Below, one piece after another: positions 6,760 to 13,915 of a stretch of 13,967 nt of DNA. Both the position numbers and the translations under genes were made by a program. Position 1 is the first letter of the stretch. Each line of letters opens with the position of its first letter. The stretch is from Spirochaetaceae bacterium (GTDB lineage Bacteria; Spirochaetota; Spirochaetia; Treponematales; Breznakiellaceae): NCBI GenBank assembly GCA_031279895.1, contig JAITHR010000232.1, positions 1-13,967 on the forward strand, read 5' to 3'. Under the pieces are notes generated by a model, which saw only the letters and a list, made by a program, of their open reading frames with translations, did not search any database and was not told the origin of the DNA.

Positions 6760-7359
6760 ATGGCGTTTTTCAAAATCCGCGTGCCGGAATCCCTTAAAAC
6801 GGAGTTTACGCGCAAGGCCATCCACCTGCTTATCGGCGTAAGCCCGACTTTGGCGGCGTTTGACCGAACCTTCACGATCATCCTCCTCTTCTCCGGCACG
6901 GCGCTCTATATCGTGCTTGAGGTCCTGCGCTTTTCCGGTAGAACGGTCCCGCTCTTTTCGGCGGTCAGCGCGAGGGCTTCCCGCGAGCGGGACAAGGGGC
7001 GCTTCATCCTGGGTCCGGTTACGCTCGGTCTTGGTGCCGCGGGCGCGCTCCTTTTCTATACGCCTTTGGCGGCGGCGCTCGGCATATACGCCGTGGCCTT
7101 CGGGGACAGCGCCGCCAGTCTCGCGGGCTATTTCGGGCGCTTGAGGCCGCGTTTCCTGCGGGGCAAAAGCCTTGAGGGGACTCTGGCGTGTTTTCTCGCG
7201 GTCCTGCTCATAGGATACCGCCTTTCCCCGCACGCGGCGCTTCCCGCGGCGCTGGCCGCCGCGTGCGTCGAAGCCCTGCCTCTTAAGGATTTTGACAACA
7301 TCGCCATCCCCCTTGCTACCGGCCTTTTTTCCCTTTTCCCCCTAAACTTTTTCCCCTAA
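6760..7359 (+). CDS. Dolichol/phytol kinase-like (SEC59/VTE5/CTP-transferase family) membrane protein
   Basis: A 199-residue integral membrane protein with several hydrophobic segments (about 22-55, 83-112, 140-172, 182-197). The family signature is present: an RKAIH motif near the N-terminus (18-22), FGDSAASLAG (114-122), GKSLEGT (135-141) and a late DFDNIAIPLATG (177-188). Relatives use CTP to phosphorylate long-chain lipid alcohols, or resemble phosphatidate cytidylyltransferase, so a role in lipid or isoprenoid metabolism is likely; the substrate cannot be told from sequence. A GGTGAAAG Shine-Dalgarno sits just before the ATG. The gene follows the phosphatase by 32 bp and probably ends that transcript. 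Confidence 0.82.
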   Translation: MAFFKIRVPESLKTEFTRKAIHLLIGVSPTLAAFDRTFTIILLFSGTALYIVLEVLRFSGRTVPLFSAVSARASRERDKGRFILGPVTLGLGAAGALLFYTPLAAALGIYAVAFGDSAASLAGYFGRLRPRFLRGKSLEGTLACFLAVLLIGYRLSPHAALPAALAAACVEALPLKDFDNIAIPLATGLFSLFPLNFFP

Positions 7360-7403
7360 CCTTCCCGTACTCCGTCCCGAAACTCCCTCACTCCGCCCCT
7401 TTG

Positions 7404-7478
7404 CGCCGGCTGCGCGTAGGGTAGCGGCGATCTTAAAACGGACTCTGCCGGCGTAGCCGCGGTATCAGGCAGCCGTTT
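7404..7478. repeat. Dispersed hairpin element copy 2 and adjoining stem-loop
   Basis: Two hairpins lie side by side. The first (7404-7429) pairs CGCC with GGCG and GCT with AGC, and its core 7408-7425 matches the element at 485-502 in 16 of 18 bases. The second (7436-7478) pairs AAACGG with CCGTTT and, after an ACT bulge, CTGCC with GGCAG around an 18-nt loop. No T run follows on the plus strand, so a terminator for the upstream operon is possible but not shown. The rest of 7360-7496 holds nothing I recognise. Confidence 0.5.
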
Positions 7479-7496
7479 AAAAGCTGGTGGCCGCCA

Positions 7497-7526
7497 TTGA
7501 CGAGCCTGCCTGCTTTGTTGTATAGT
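7497..7526 (+). promoter_or_regulatory. Strong sigma70-like promoter for the rpsP operon
   Basis: TTGACG (7497-7502) and TATAGT (7521-7526) are separated by 18 bases, each one mismatch from consensus. The predicted start is near 7533, giving a 5' leader of about 195 nt before rpsP. It is the best housekeeping promoter in the window and fits the expected high expression of a ribosomal protein operon. Confidence 0.65.
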
Positions 7527-7532
7527 AAAAAA

Positions 7533-7728
7533 GTCGGCCCGCCTGCGCGGGGCGGGAACATACGTTACGGGTACGGCGGAAACGGCTTTCGGGCGCGGAA
7601 CCGCCGGAGAAAGACCCGCGGAAGACCCGGGGGAAAGCGGGAAATCCCCGAAAAGCCTTCGGGCCGCGGGGGTGTACGTGACCGCGAGGCTCAGCGGCTC
7701 GCAAGATATGTGTTAAGGAGAAGACTTT
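7533..7728 (+). promoter_or_regulatory. GC-rich structured 5' leader of rpsP
   Basis: About 195 nt lie between the predicted transcript start and the rpsP ATG. Possible helices are CCCGCC/GGCGGG (7538-7543 with 7551-7556), CGGCGG/CCGCCG (7574-7579 with 7601-7606) and a GCC-TTCG-GGC tetraloop (7655-7664). The last 20 nt are open and carry the AAGGAG ribosome binding site. The length and foldability suggest possible feedback control, as is common for ribosomal operons. I do not recognise a known leader class, and GC-rich DNA forms such helices easily. Confidence 0.35.
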
Positions 7729-8022
7729 ATGAGCGCCAGAATCAGGCTCAAAAGATTTGGAACGAAAAAGCGTCCCTATTACCGTATTGTGGTTATGGAT
7801 AAACGCGCCCCGCGGGACGGGAAAACCCTTGAGGAACTGGGCTATTACCACCCTATCGCGGAGGAAGACAAACAGGTCTCTATCAATGAGGAAAGGGTAC
7901 GGGAATGGCTGAAAAACGGGGCGGTCCCCAGTGATACGGTCCACGGCATCCTCAACAAAAAAGGCATCGTTTTTTCAGGACAAGAGAAAAAAGAGCGCGA
8001 AGATAACGGGAAAGAAGGGTAA
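7729..8022 (+). CDS. rpsP: Small ribosomal subunit protein bS16
   Basis: Binds 16S rRNA during 30S assembly. The 97-residue product begins with the characteristic MSARIRLKRFGTKKRPYYRI and continues with the VVMDKRAPRDGKTLEELGYYHP block. It is slightly longer than the common 80-90 residues, with a charged Lys/Glu tail (QEKKEREDNGKEG). AAGGAG lies 8 bases before the ATG. It is the first gene of the rpsP-khpA-rimM-trmD-rplS cluster, an order widely conserved in bacteria. Confidence 0.98.
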   Translation: MSARIRLKRFGTKKRPYYRIVVMDKRAPRDGKTLEELGYYHPIAEEDKQVSINEERVREWLKNGAVPSDTVHGILNKKGIVFSGQEKKEREDNGKEG

Positions 8023-8082
8023 AGAGGCTCCGCCCGCAGACAGCGCGGTGCGGCTTGATACCATACTACACGGGAGAAAAAG

Positions 8083-8316
8083 GTGGAAAAAGATCTGATT
8101 GAGTATATTGTGAAATCCCTGGTTGATGATCCCTCGTCGGTAAGTGTCAATGTGGTGGAAGGCGAGAAATCTACCATACTGGAACTGAAAGTCGCGTCCG
8201 ACGATATTGGCAAAGTTATCGGAAAACACGGCCGTATCGCGAAGGCCATAAGAACCGTCTTACAGGCCGCCACCGCGAAAGAAGGAAAACATACGGTTCT
8301 GGAAATTCTGGACTGA
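8083..8316 (+). CDS. khpA: KH-domain RNA-binding protein KhpA
   Basis: The 77-residue protein is essentially one KH domain with the nucleic-acid-binding loop GKHG (47-50) inside GKVIGKHGRIAKAIR. KhpA proteins bind RNA broadly, often as a partner of KhpB/Jag, and are usually encoded between rpsP and rimM exactly as here. The start is GTG at 8083, preceded by a GGGAG Shine-Dalgarno; residue 1 of the family alignment fits this codon. It lies 60 bp after rpsP and 12 bp before rimM. Confidence 0.94.
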   Translation: MEKDLIEYIVKSLVDDPSSVSVNVVEGEKSTILELKVASDDIGKVIGKHGRIAKAIRTVLQAATAKEGKHTVLEILD

Positions 8317-8328
8317 CGCGGGATAATC

Positions 8329-8835
8329 GTGCGGGAGCGGTTTGCGGTGGCGCTGGCGGGATCCCCTTTCGGCGTTAAGGGCTTTGTAAGAATACGGTCT
8401 TTGTCCGGCGAATACGAACACCTTACACGCCTTACGCACGTAAGCCTGCGCCAGGGGGAGCGCGAGACGCCGTGGGAAATTGAAGAAATCATTCCTATTC
8501 CCCGCGCTCTTGCTATGAAGTTCCGGGGCATCGACACGCCGGAAGCGGCGAAAACCCTGAACGGCGCGGAGATTGTCGCGGATCGGGGCCAGGCGGCGCC
8601 CCTCAAAGACGGGGAATGGTACGTGGAGGACCTTAGGGGTCTTGCGGTGGTTTCGGTTTCAGGGGAAACCCTGGGGCATATTACCAACGCGCTGGAAGGC
8701 GGCGGGGGAAGTCTTATAGAAATCCGCCTTGTTTCAGGAGAAACAAGGCTTGCGCCGTTCAGAAACGAGTTCTTTGGGGATATAAAACCGGAAACCGGCC
8801 GGGCGGTGCTGCTTCATACATGGGTTTTGGAATGA
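8329..8835 (+). CDS. rimM: 16S rRNA processing / ribosome maturation factor RimM
   Basis: Assists maturation of the 30S head. The 168-residue protein has the N-terminal RimM barrel, with AGSPFGVKGFVRIRSLSG (10-27), the FRGIDTPEAAKTLNGAEIV block, and a C-terminal PRC-barrel beginning at DGEWYVEDLRGLAV. A GTG start is used; the Shine-Dalgarno is weak, consistent with coupling to khpA 12 bp upstream. The stop overlaps the preferred trmD start as ATGA. Confidence 0.94.
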   Translation: MRERFAVALAGSPFGVKGFVRIRSLSGEYEHLTRLTHVSLRQGERETPWEIEEIIPIPRALAMKFRGIDTPEAAKTLNGAEIVADRGQAAPLKDGEWYVEDLRGLAVVSVSGETLGHITNALEGGGGSLIEIRLVSGETRLAPFRNEFFGDIKPETGRAVLLHTWVLE

Positions 8836-9656
8836 AGTATATTGTCCTTTCCCTTTTTCCAGAGATTATCCACGCCTTTTTTCGCTGTTCCGTGCTGAAT
8901 AAAGCGGCGCGGCGGGGTATCGTTGACTACGAAGCGGTGAATATTCGGGATTTCGCCTTTGACCGGCACCGCACCTGCGACGACGCGCCCTACGGCGGCG
9001 GCGCGGGTATGCTTATGACCGCCGAACCTTTGGGCAGGGCGCTTGAGGCCGCGGGGGTTCCGCCCAAAGACGCGGCGGGGAGGTCCGGCGGGAAATCCGG
9101 ACGGGTGGTCTATCTCACCCCCGCGGGCCGCCTCTTCACCCAGGCGGCGGCGCGGGATCTGGCGCGGGAGGCGGCGCTCGTTCTTATCTGCGGGAGGTAC
9201 GAAGGCATTGACCAGCGTATCATCGACCGGTATGTGGATGATGAAATCTCTGTCGGGGATTACGTGCTTTCATCCGGCGAATCCGCCGCGCTGGTGGTTA
9301 TTGACGCCACCTACAGGCTGAAAGACGCGGCGATCGCGCCGGATTCCCTTGCGGAAGAGAGCTTTTCGGGCGGACTTCTGGAGTATCCCCAGTATACACG
9401 GCCTGAAAGGTATGGTATCCTGAAAGTGCCGGACGTATTGCTTTCGGGACACCATGAAAATATACGGCGGTGGCGTCTTGAGAAACAGGTTGAGAGAACC
9501 CTTGCGCGGAGGCCGGATTTAATCCGCCGCGGCATGGAAGCGGGATTGTTTGACACGGAAACCCGCGTTTTAATAAAAGAGAAAGAAAAGACGGAAAAGA
9601 TAGAAAAATTGGAGGGGCAGTCGAGCGCCCGCGTTCCGATAGGAGAGTACACATGA
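8832..9656 (+). CDS. trmD: tRNA (guanine-37-N1)-methyltransferase TrmD
   Basis: Uses S-adenosylmethionine to make m1G37 in tRNAs, preventing +1 frameshifting. It is a SPOUT-class knotted enzyme with [22 protein letters not shown] and [28 protein letters not shown] segments. I start it at the second ATG (8832, [11 protein letters not shown]), which overlaps the rimM stop by four bases. The in-frame ATG at 8820 adds only MGFG and lacks homology. The product is 274 residues, longer than the usual 230-250: the final roughly 25 residues are a Lys/Glu-rich tail ([13 protein letters not shown]) absent from well-known relatives. The gene ends by overlapping rplS. Confidence 0.96.
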   Translation: MKYIVLSLFPEIIHAFFRCSVLNKAARRGIVDYEAVNIRDFAFDRHRTCDDAPYGGGAGMLMTAEPLGRALEAAGVPPKDAAGRSGGKSGRVVYLTPAGRLFTQAAARDLAREAALVLICGRYEGIDQRIIDRYVDDEISVGDYVLSSGESAALVVIDATYRLKDAAIAPDSLAEESFSGGLLEYPQYTRPERYGILKVPDVLLSGHHENIRRWRLEKQVERTLARRPDLIRRGMEAGLFDTETRVLIKEKEKTEKIEKLEGQSSARVPIGEYT

Positions 9657-10042
9657 ACGAGATACAGGCGATTGAAGCCTCTCAGATGAAAGAAGGACGG
9701 GATACCTTCAAGGTAGGGGATACCGTTAAGGTGCATTTTAGAATTATTGAAGGTAAAAACGAGCGGATACAGGTCTATGAAGGGCTGGTTATCGCATTTA
9801 AGAACGCCCGGCTGGGGAAAACGTTTACCGTGCGAAAGAATTCCTACGGGGTCGGGGTGGAGCGGATATTTCCCCTTCATTCACCCCGTATAGCCAAAGT
9901 CGAGCTGGTACGTCCCGGTAAGGTCCGCCGAGCGAAACTTTACTATATTCGGGATAAAATCGGCAAGGCCGCGAAAATCAAGGAGCTTATTATAAAAAAG
10001 AAAGCGAAACCGAAGGCTGAGACGGAAACGACTCAGGAATAA
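9653..10042 (+). CDS. rplS: Large ribosomal subunit protein bL19
   Basis: Located at the 30S-50S interface. The 129-residue product carries the family hallmarks [52 protein letters not shown] and [17 protein letters not shown]. The tail after that is Lys-rich and slightly extended. AGGAG lies upstream and the ATG overlaps the trmD stop by four bases. No T-run terminator follows: a GCAAT/ATTGC stem at 10047-10063 lacks one, so read-through into yraN is likely. Confidence 0.98.
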   Translation: MNEIQAIEASQMKEGRDTFKVGDTVKVHFRIIEGKNERIQVYEGLVIAFKNARLGKTFTVRKNSYGVGVERIFPLHSPRIAKVELVRPGKVRRAKLYYIRDKIGKAAKIKELIIKKKAKPKAETETTQE

Positions 10043-10087
10043 ACCAGCAATACCGGGGATTGCGGATCGGGAGGGCCAGTCCCCTGG

Positions 10088-10450
10088 ATGGATAAAATGA
10101 ATAGGTCTCAAAAAGGTCGGGAGGGGGAACAACGAGCGGTAGAGGCTTTGGAAGCGGCGGGTATGCGTATTATAGCCCGAAATGTCCGTTCCAGCGCGGG
10201 AGAAATAGACGTGATAGCGCTGGACGGGGAAACTATTGTATTTGTGGAGGTGAAAGCGTGGTCTGTCTGGGGAATTGATCAATTATCCTACGGCATAAAT
10301 GAAAAAAAGCGGCGCCGTATCATAGAAACTGCTAAGTATTTTCTCGCTTCCCATCGAGAATATAACTGTATGGCCGTTCGCTTTGATGTCGTGCTTATCG
10401 GGCCTCGGTCTATGACCCATCTTGAGTCAGCCTTTATGGAGTGTGTATGA
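10088..10450 (+). CDS. yraN: YraN / UPF0102 family putative nuclease-fold protein
   Basis: The 120-residue protein belongs to the UPF0102 family, which has a restriction-endonuclease-like fold and no firmly established role. The fold's acidic/lysine pattern is visible: E39 and D41 in AGEIDVIA and E54-V-K56 in FVEVKAW. The GREGEQRAVEALEAAG N-terminal helix is also typical. Start could be the ATG at 10088 or 10097 (MNRSQKGREGE); the second aligns more closely with relatives. It is 45 bp after rplS and overlaps the next start by ATGA. Confidence 0.88.
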   Translation: MDKMNRSQKGREGEQRAVEALEAAGMRIIARNVRSSAGEIDVIALDGETIVFVEVKAWSVWGIDQLSYGINEKKRRRIIETAKYFLASHREYNCMAVRFDVVLIGPRSMTHLESAFMECV

Positions 10451-10683
10451 CAGCGGGTCAGACGGGGGGGCGAACTGTTCGGGCAGGGAACCGTCTGGGA
10501 TCCGGTGAATTGGAACAGTTACGGGAAAAGATCAATAATAAAGAGTATCTTTATGAAGCTATAGACTGTTTGGCGATGCTGTTGAGTAATGAAATTCTGA
10601 ATATACCGCAAGGAGGAGCGTATAGTGAGTGGGAGGGGGGAAAACAACCGCCGGGGATACCGTCGAAGAGACAACGAGCATAA
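10447..10683 (+). CDS. Small unknown protein
   Basis: I do not recognise this 78-residue product. Its middle (about 20-53, SGELEQLREKIN to MLLSNEILNI) looks like two amphipathic helices; the ends are Gly/Arg/Lys-rich and probably disordered. I prefer the ATG at 10447, which overlaps the yraN stop by four bases, over the ATG six bases upstream. The frame overlaps the next gene by 59 bp, which is long for this compact cluster. The functional part may end near residue 58, with the overlap-encoded tail tolerated. Confidence 0.6.
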   Translation: MTAGQTGGRTVRAGNRLGSGELEQLREKINNKEYLYEAIDCLAMLLSNEILNIPQGGAYSEWEGGKQPPGIPSKRQRA

Positions 10684-11104
10684 CTGGCAGGAAACGTCCC
10701 GACATAATAGAAAGGGTGAGGGAAATTTCCGGTATGAAAAGCGCGGGGGAAGTATGCGCGACCGGATCCAATGGGTGCCGCCGGTTCTGTCCACTGAACC
10801 GCTTCCCACCCCGGAATGCCCCTATTGCGGGAAACCGATTAAAGATATCGCGTCCGCCATAGGGGACAAAACCACGAATGAACCGGCTCATTTTGACTGT
10901 ATCATCAACAAAGTCGCCAAGGGAGAGGCGCTGGAAAAGGGCGATTCTATTGTGTATATTGGCGGAGGCCGTTTCGGTGTGGTTCATTTCAGTAATTCCC
11001 AAACCGCGCCCCCTTTTAAGATCAAAAAAATTCTCGAATGGGAGGATAAGGAAAATCGAGCGGAATGGCGAAAAACCATTAGTGACCATTATTCCGTAAC
11101 ATAA
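10625..11104 (+). CDS. Unknown protein with basic N-terminus and CxxC...HxxC putative zinc site
   Basis: The 159-residue product begins with about 45 Arg/Asn/Gly-rich residues that suggest an RNA- or DNA-contacting disordered tail. A compact domain follows with CPYCGKPI (C65, C68) and HFDC (H89, C92), a likely zinc-binding set, and then GDSIVYIGGGRFGVVHF. I choose the GTG at 10625 because a near-perfect AAGGAGG lies 8 bases upstream; a second possible start is the internal ATG at residue 44. It lies between yraN and a diguanylate cyclase and touches the next start as TAATG. No function is assigned. Confidence 0.72.
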   Translation: MSGRGENNRRGYRRRDNEHNWQETSRHNRKGEGNFRYEKRGGSMRDRIQWVPPVLSTEPLPTPECPYCGKPIKDIASAIGDKTTNEPAHFDCIINKVAKGEALEKGDSIVYIGGGRFGVVHFSNSQTAPPFKIKKILEWEDKENRAEWRKTISDHYSVT

Positions 11105-12273
11105 TGAGCGATATACTTTATGATAAAAACGATAAAAACTCCGACGCAGTAAAAACGGACGCTATAACAACCCCCGAACAGGATTTTCTCTCAAATCCCG
11201 CCATACAGAAAAACGCTCCCCTTCTTAAGGAGCTGGGAATTATCCCGTATATTGACAGCCTTAACGCAAAAATACAGGATTATCAGGACCTCTTTTCTCA
11301 TGTGCTTAGTATTTTTCATCATACCATGCTCGACGACATACTGGAGACCGCCGTTTTTCATATCACCAACCGCGTCAATCCAACCGCCATTATCTTTCTC
11401 TGGAAATCCTTTCAGAATAAAGACGAAATAACCATCAAGGGCTATAAACAGTACAAAATGGTAAACACCGACCTGCAAATCGAAAGCATCGCGCCGTTTG
11501 AACTGTTTTTCCAACAGTACCCCAAGTCCATGATACCCTATGCGGACCTTGTCTCCCAGATGAACTGCGCCGCCCCAGCGGTCGAGCTCCAGTCCGTAGA
11601 ACCGGAATTGATAATCCCCATCCTAAGCCCTTCGAGTCTCTACGGCCTCATACTGGTAAGCGGCAAACGAGAAGGGGAGAAGTTTACCGATATGGAGCTT
11701 GTTTTTATACGGCACTTCATGTACTTCGTTTCTCTGGCTATCCAAAACCACCTTAACTATGACCATTCCCTGCGGGACGTAAAAACCGGCCTCTATAATT
11801 ACGGGTTTTTTATGACCCGCCTTACCGAAGAACTCGCCCGTATGCGGCGTAATGAGTATGTCTCTTCGGTTATCGTGATTGACGTGGACTTCTTTAAAAA
11901 GTTCAACGATACCTACGGCCATGTTGCGGGCGATCGGATGCTTGAATACATAGCCACTCTGATTAGACAAGGAGTGCGGCTTGAGGATGTGCCTTCCCGT
12001 TTCGGCGGCGAGGACTTCACCGTGCTTCTGCCGGACACCAACGCCGAAGAAGCGTGGGGAGTGGCGGAACGGCTACGAAAAGCCATTGCCCGTCTGTCGG
12101 TTCCTTGGGAGATTCCCCTTTCAAACGTTACCATAAGTTCCGGTATTTTTACCTTTGACAACAGCACCGATTCGACGACCGAGATTGTGAATAAAGCGGA
12201 TAAGGCGCTGTACAAGTCCAAAGAGCGGGGAAGAAACTGCACCACCATTTGGGCGCCCGATATTTTTACCTGA
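11104..12273 (+). CDS. GAF-GGDEF diguanylate cyclase (GGEDF variant)
   Basis: Predicted to make cyclic di-GMP from GTP. The 389-residue protein has no signal peptide or membrane segment. Residues about 60-215 resemble a GAF-type sensory domain after a short helical stretch; the GGDEF domain spans about 225-385, with KTGLYNYGFF, DVDFFKKFNDTYGH and a signature reading GGEDF (301-305). An RxxD inhibitory I-site, RLED (292-295), lies five residues before the signature, so product feedback is likely. The fourth signature residue is Asp where Glu is standard, so activity is probable but not certain. The ATG overlaps the preceding stop by one base. Confidence 0.9.
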   Translation: MSDILYDKNDKNSDAVKTDAITTPEQDFLSNPAIQKNAPLLKELGIIPYIDSLNAKIQDYQDLFSHVLSIFHHTMLDDILETAVFHITNRVNPTAIIFLWKSFQNKDEITIKGYKQYKMVNTDLQIESIAPFELFFQQYPKSMIPYADLVSQMNCAAPAVELQSVEPELIIPILSPSSLYGLILVSGKREGEKFTDMELVFIRHFMYFVSLAIQNHLNYDHSLRDVKTGLYNYGFFMTRLTEELARMRRNEYVSSVIVIDVDFFKKFNDTYGHVAGDRMLEYIATLIRQGVRLEDVPSRFGGEDFTVLLPDTNAEEAWGVAERLRKAIARLSVPWEIPLSNVTISSGIFTFDNSTDSTTEIVNKADKALYKSKERGRNCTTIWAPDIFT

Positions 12274-12351
12274 AATGACGCCCCGTCCCTAAGAAACACT
12301 AAAAAAATTGTTAAAATCAGTGTAAGAAGAAACGAGTTAAGGAAGTTAAGT

Positions 12352-13068
12352 ATGATTGGCATCATCGGCGCTATGGAACCGGAAGTGGCGCTCCTCAAGT
12401 CGGCCATAGCAAATCCGTGCGTACACACTATCGGGGGATTTGATTTTGTCTCTGGAACCCTTGAAGACAAAGCGGTGGCGCTCCTCCGGTGCGGCATTGG
12501 CAAGGTGAACGCCGCGGTCGGGTGCGCCGCGCTCATTACAGCCTATAAACCGGAGGTGGTGCTTAATACCGGGTCCGCAGGCGGTATCGATACGGCGCTC
12601 CGTTTCGGAGACGCGGTTATTTCCGAGGGGCTGGTATACCACGACGTGGATGTTACGGCCTTTGACTACGCGCCGGGACAGGTTCCCGGTATGCCCGCGC
12701 TCTTTCCGGTTCCCGAAAACCTTATCGCTCAGGCGGAACAAGCTGTGGACGAGCTTAAACGCGAGGGGGTTCTGCCTGAGACCTTTCACCATCTGCGGGG
12801 GGTTATCGCCTCCGGGGACGTATTTATGCACGAGAGCGTGCGGATCGCGGAACTCCGCGCCGCGTTTCCTGACGTAAAGGCCGTGGAAATGGAGGGCGCG
12901 GCGGTGGCCCACACGTGCTTTCTTTTTAAGACGCCGTTCCTCATTATCCGCGCCCTTTCGGACATTGCCGGAACCGAGTCCCCGATTGCCTTTAAAGAGT
13001 TTCTTCCGGCGGCCTCAACGTATTCGGCGGAGATAGTCCGCCGTTTTATCCGGCGTTACGCCGCGTAA
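12352..13068 (+). CDS. mtnN: 5'-methylthioadenosine/S-adenosylhomocysteine nucleosidase
   Basis: Cleaves adenine from MTA and from S-adenosylhomocysteine; the latter yields S-ribosylhomocysteine for LuxS. The 238-residue product shows GAMEPEV (catalytic glutamate E11), CGIGKVNAA, NTGSAGG, the ribose-binding VEMEGAA (M180, E181) and RALSD with D204. AAGGA sits 8 bases before the ATG. It is followed after 24 bp by luxS, its direct pathway partner. The upstream 78-bp gap contains an AT-rich TTAAAAT that could be a -10, but I see no matching -35. Confidence 0.97.
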   Translation: MIGIIGAMEPEVALLKSAIANPCVHTIGGFDFVSGTLEDKAVALLRCGIGKVNAAVGCAALITAYKPEVVLNTGSAGGIDTALRFGDAVISEGLVYHDVDVTAFDYAPGQVPGMPALFPVPENLIAQAEQAVDELKREGVLPETFHHLRGVIASGDVFMHESVRIAELRAAFPDVKAVEMEGAAVAHTCFLFKTPFLIIRALSDIAGTESPIAFKEFLPAASTYSAEIVRRFIRRYAA

Positions 13069-13092
13069 CAGCACAACATAAAGGAGAGGACT

Positions 13093-13569
13093 ATGGAAAA
13101 AATAGCAAGTTTTCAAATCGATCATCTTCGCTTAAAACCGGGAGTGTATGTGTCCCGAAAGGATCGTTTCGGCGATACGGCGCTCACTACCTTTGATCTT
13201 CGGTTCAAGGAACCCAACAAGGAGCCGGTGATTGATATGCCGGCGCTCCATACCCTTGAACATCTGGGCGCAACGTTTCTGCGCTCCCACAAGGAGTGGG
13301 GAAAACAGATAGTCTACTTCGGGCCGATGGGGTGCCGTACCGGTTTCTATCTTATTGTGGAAGGGGACCGGCGCTCTGAAGATATGCTTGGGGTACTTCG
13401 AGAACTGCTCGGCTGGATACGGGATTTTACCGGCGACATACCCGGTGCCGCGCCTGCGGAATGCGGCAACTGGCGGGAACAGAACCTCGAAATGGCCCGA
13501 TGGGAAGCCGGACGCTATGCAGAAGTGCTGCGCAATCCGGGAAAAGAGCGTCTTACCTATCCTGAGTAG
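13093..13569 (+). CDS. luxS: S-ribosylhomocysteine lyase LuxS
   Basis: Splits S-ribosylhomocysteine into homocysteine and DPD, the precursor of autoinducer-2, completing the activated methyl cycle begun by mtnN. The 158-residue protein has the complete metal/active site: HTLEH (H53, E56, H57), catalytic C81 in GPMGCRTGFYL, and C124 in AECGNW. AAGGAG precedes the ATG by 8 bases. mtnN-luxS is a common two-gene operon. No clear intrinsic terminator follows: a short CCGC/GCGG stem near 13598-13614 has no T run. Confidence 0.98.
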   Translation: MEKIASFQIDHLRLKPGVYVSRKDRFGDTALTTFDLRFKEPNKEPVIDMPALHTLEHLGATFLRSHKEWGKQIVYFGPMGCRTGFYLIVEGDRRSEDMLGVLRELLGWIRDFTGDIPGAAPAECGNWREQNLEMARWEAGRYAEVLRNPGKERLTYPE

Positions 13570-13696
13570 CCCTTCCGCGCCGGTTCAGCCGCGCCGTGCC
13601 TGCGGAAAACGCGGGAAATCGGGAAACTAAAGAGGGAAAATCATTATTTTCTCACAAATCTCTTACTAGAACAGTAATGTTTGGTTTATAAATGGC
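13570..13696. promoter_or_regulatory. Spacer after luxS with a TTACT/AGTAA dyad
   Basis: There is no gene here. The first roughly 60 bp are GC-rich and the rest is clearly AT-richer than the flanking genes. A dyad TTACT-agaac-AGTAA (13663-13677) lies about 20 bp upstream of the -35 of the promoter below and could be a regulator site. I cannot name a regulator. Confidence 0.35.
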
Positions 13697-13725
13697 TTGA
13701 CCTCGTGCCGAAAAAAGGATACTTT
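13697..13725 (+). promoter_or_regulatory. Sigma70-like promoter for the small RNA or leader
   Basis: TTGACC (13697-13702) and TACTTT (13720-13725) are separated by exactly 17 bases, so a transcript would start near 13732. TATAAG a few bases further right is an alternative -10 with poor spacing. Confidence 0.55.
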
Positions 13726-13731
13726 ATAAGT

Positions 13732-13875
13732 AGACCTGATGATATGGTGTTTATGAGCCTTGCATCACCGACATACAAACCAATGAGGCTACAGTAGCAT
13801 CGTGTTTTACCCAAACTGTATTGTCAGGAAGTTGCCTCCCGGGTTTCCCACCTCCTTTTCCCGGGAGGTTTTTTC
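13732..13875 (+). ncRNA. Candidate structured small RNA or terminating leader
   Basis: A short transcription unit with promoter, fold and terminator but no convincing reading frame. CCTGATGATATGGT (13735-13748) can pair with ACTGTATTGTCAGG (13815-13828) over 14 consecutive positions (nine Watson-Crick, five G-U). Inside, AGCCTTG (13756-13762) pairs with TGAGGCT (13784-13790) around a 21-nt loop. A 9-bp GC terminator follows within 7 nt, and its loop contains CACCTCCTTT (13849-13858), identical to the 16S rRNA anti-Shine-Dalgarno tail. It does not match the 6S, SRP, tmRNA or riboswitch consensus sequences I know. It may be a free small RNA, or a cis-acting leader of the gene starting at 13961. 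Confidence 0.5.
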
Positions 13876-13880
13876 TTTTT
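13835..13880 (+). terminator. Strong intrinsic terminator
   Basis: CCTCCCGGG (13835-13843) pairs perfectly with CCCGGGAGG (13860-13868), with a 16-nt loop, immediately followed by TTTTTT, C, TTTTT. It is the clearest Rho-independent terminator in the window and ends the candidate RNA above. Confidence 0.85.
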
Positions 13881-13915
13881 TCCGGCTGGCCGGCGGGTTG
13901 AAAACGGCGGGGATA

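Noticed and set aside
8820..8831. Upstream ATG for TrmD
   Set aside because: Adds only MGFG before the conserved [11 protein letters not shown]; the ATG at 8832 gives the usual ATGA overlap.
10047..10063. GCAAT/ATTGC hairpin as the rplS terminator
   Set aside because: Only 5 bp and no T run follows.
12312..12317. TAAAAT as a -10 for mtnN
   Set aside because: No acceptable -35 at 16-18 bases upstream; listed only as a possibility in the mtnN entry.
13732..13875. 6S RNA, SRP RNA or a known riboswitch
   Set aside because: Too short for typical 6S, and I find no SRP or recognised aptamer consensus.
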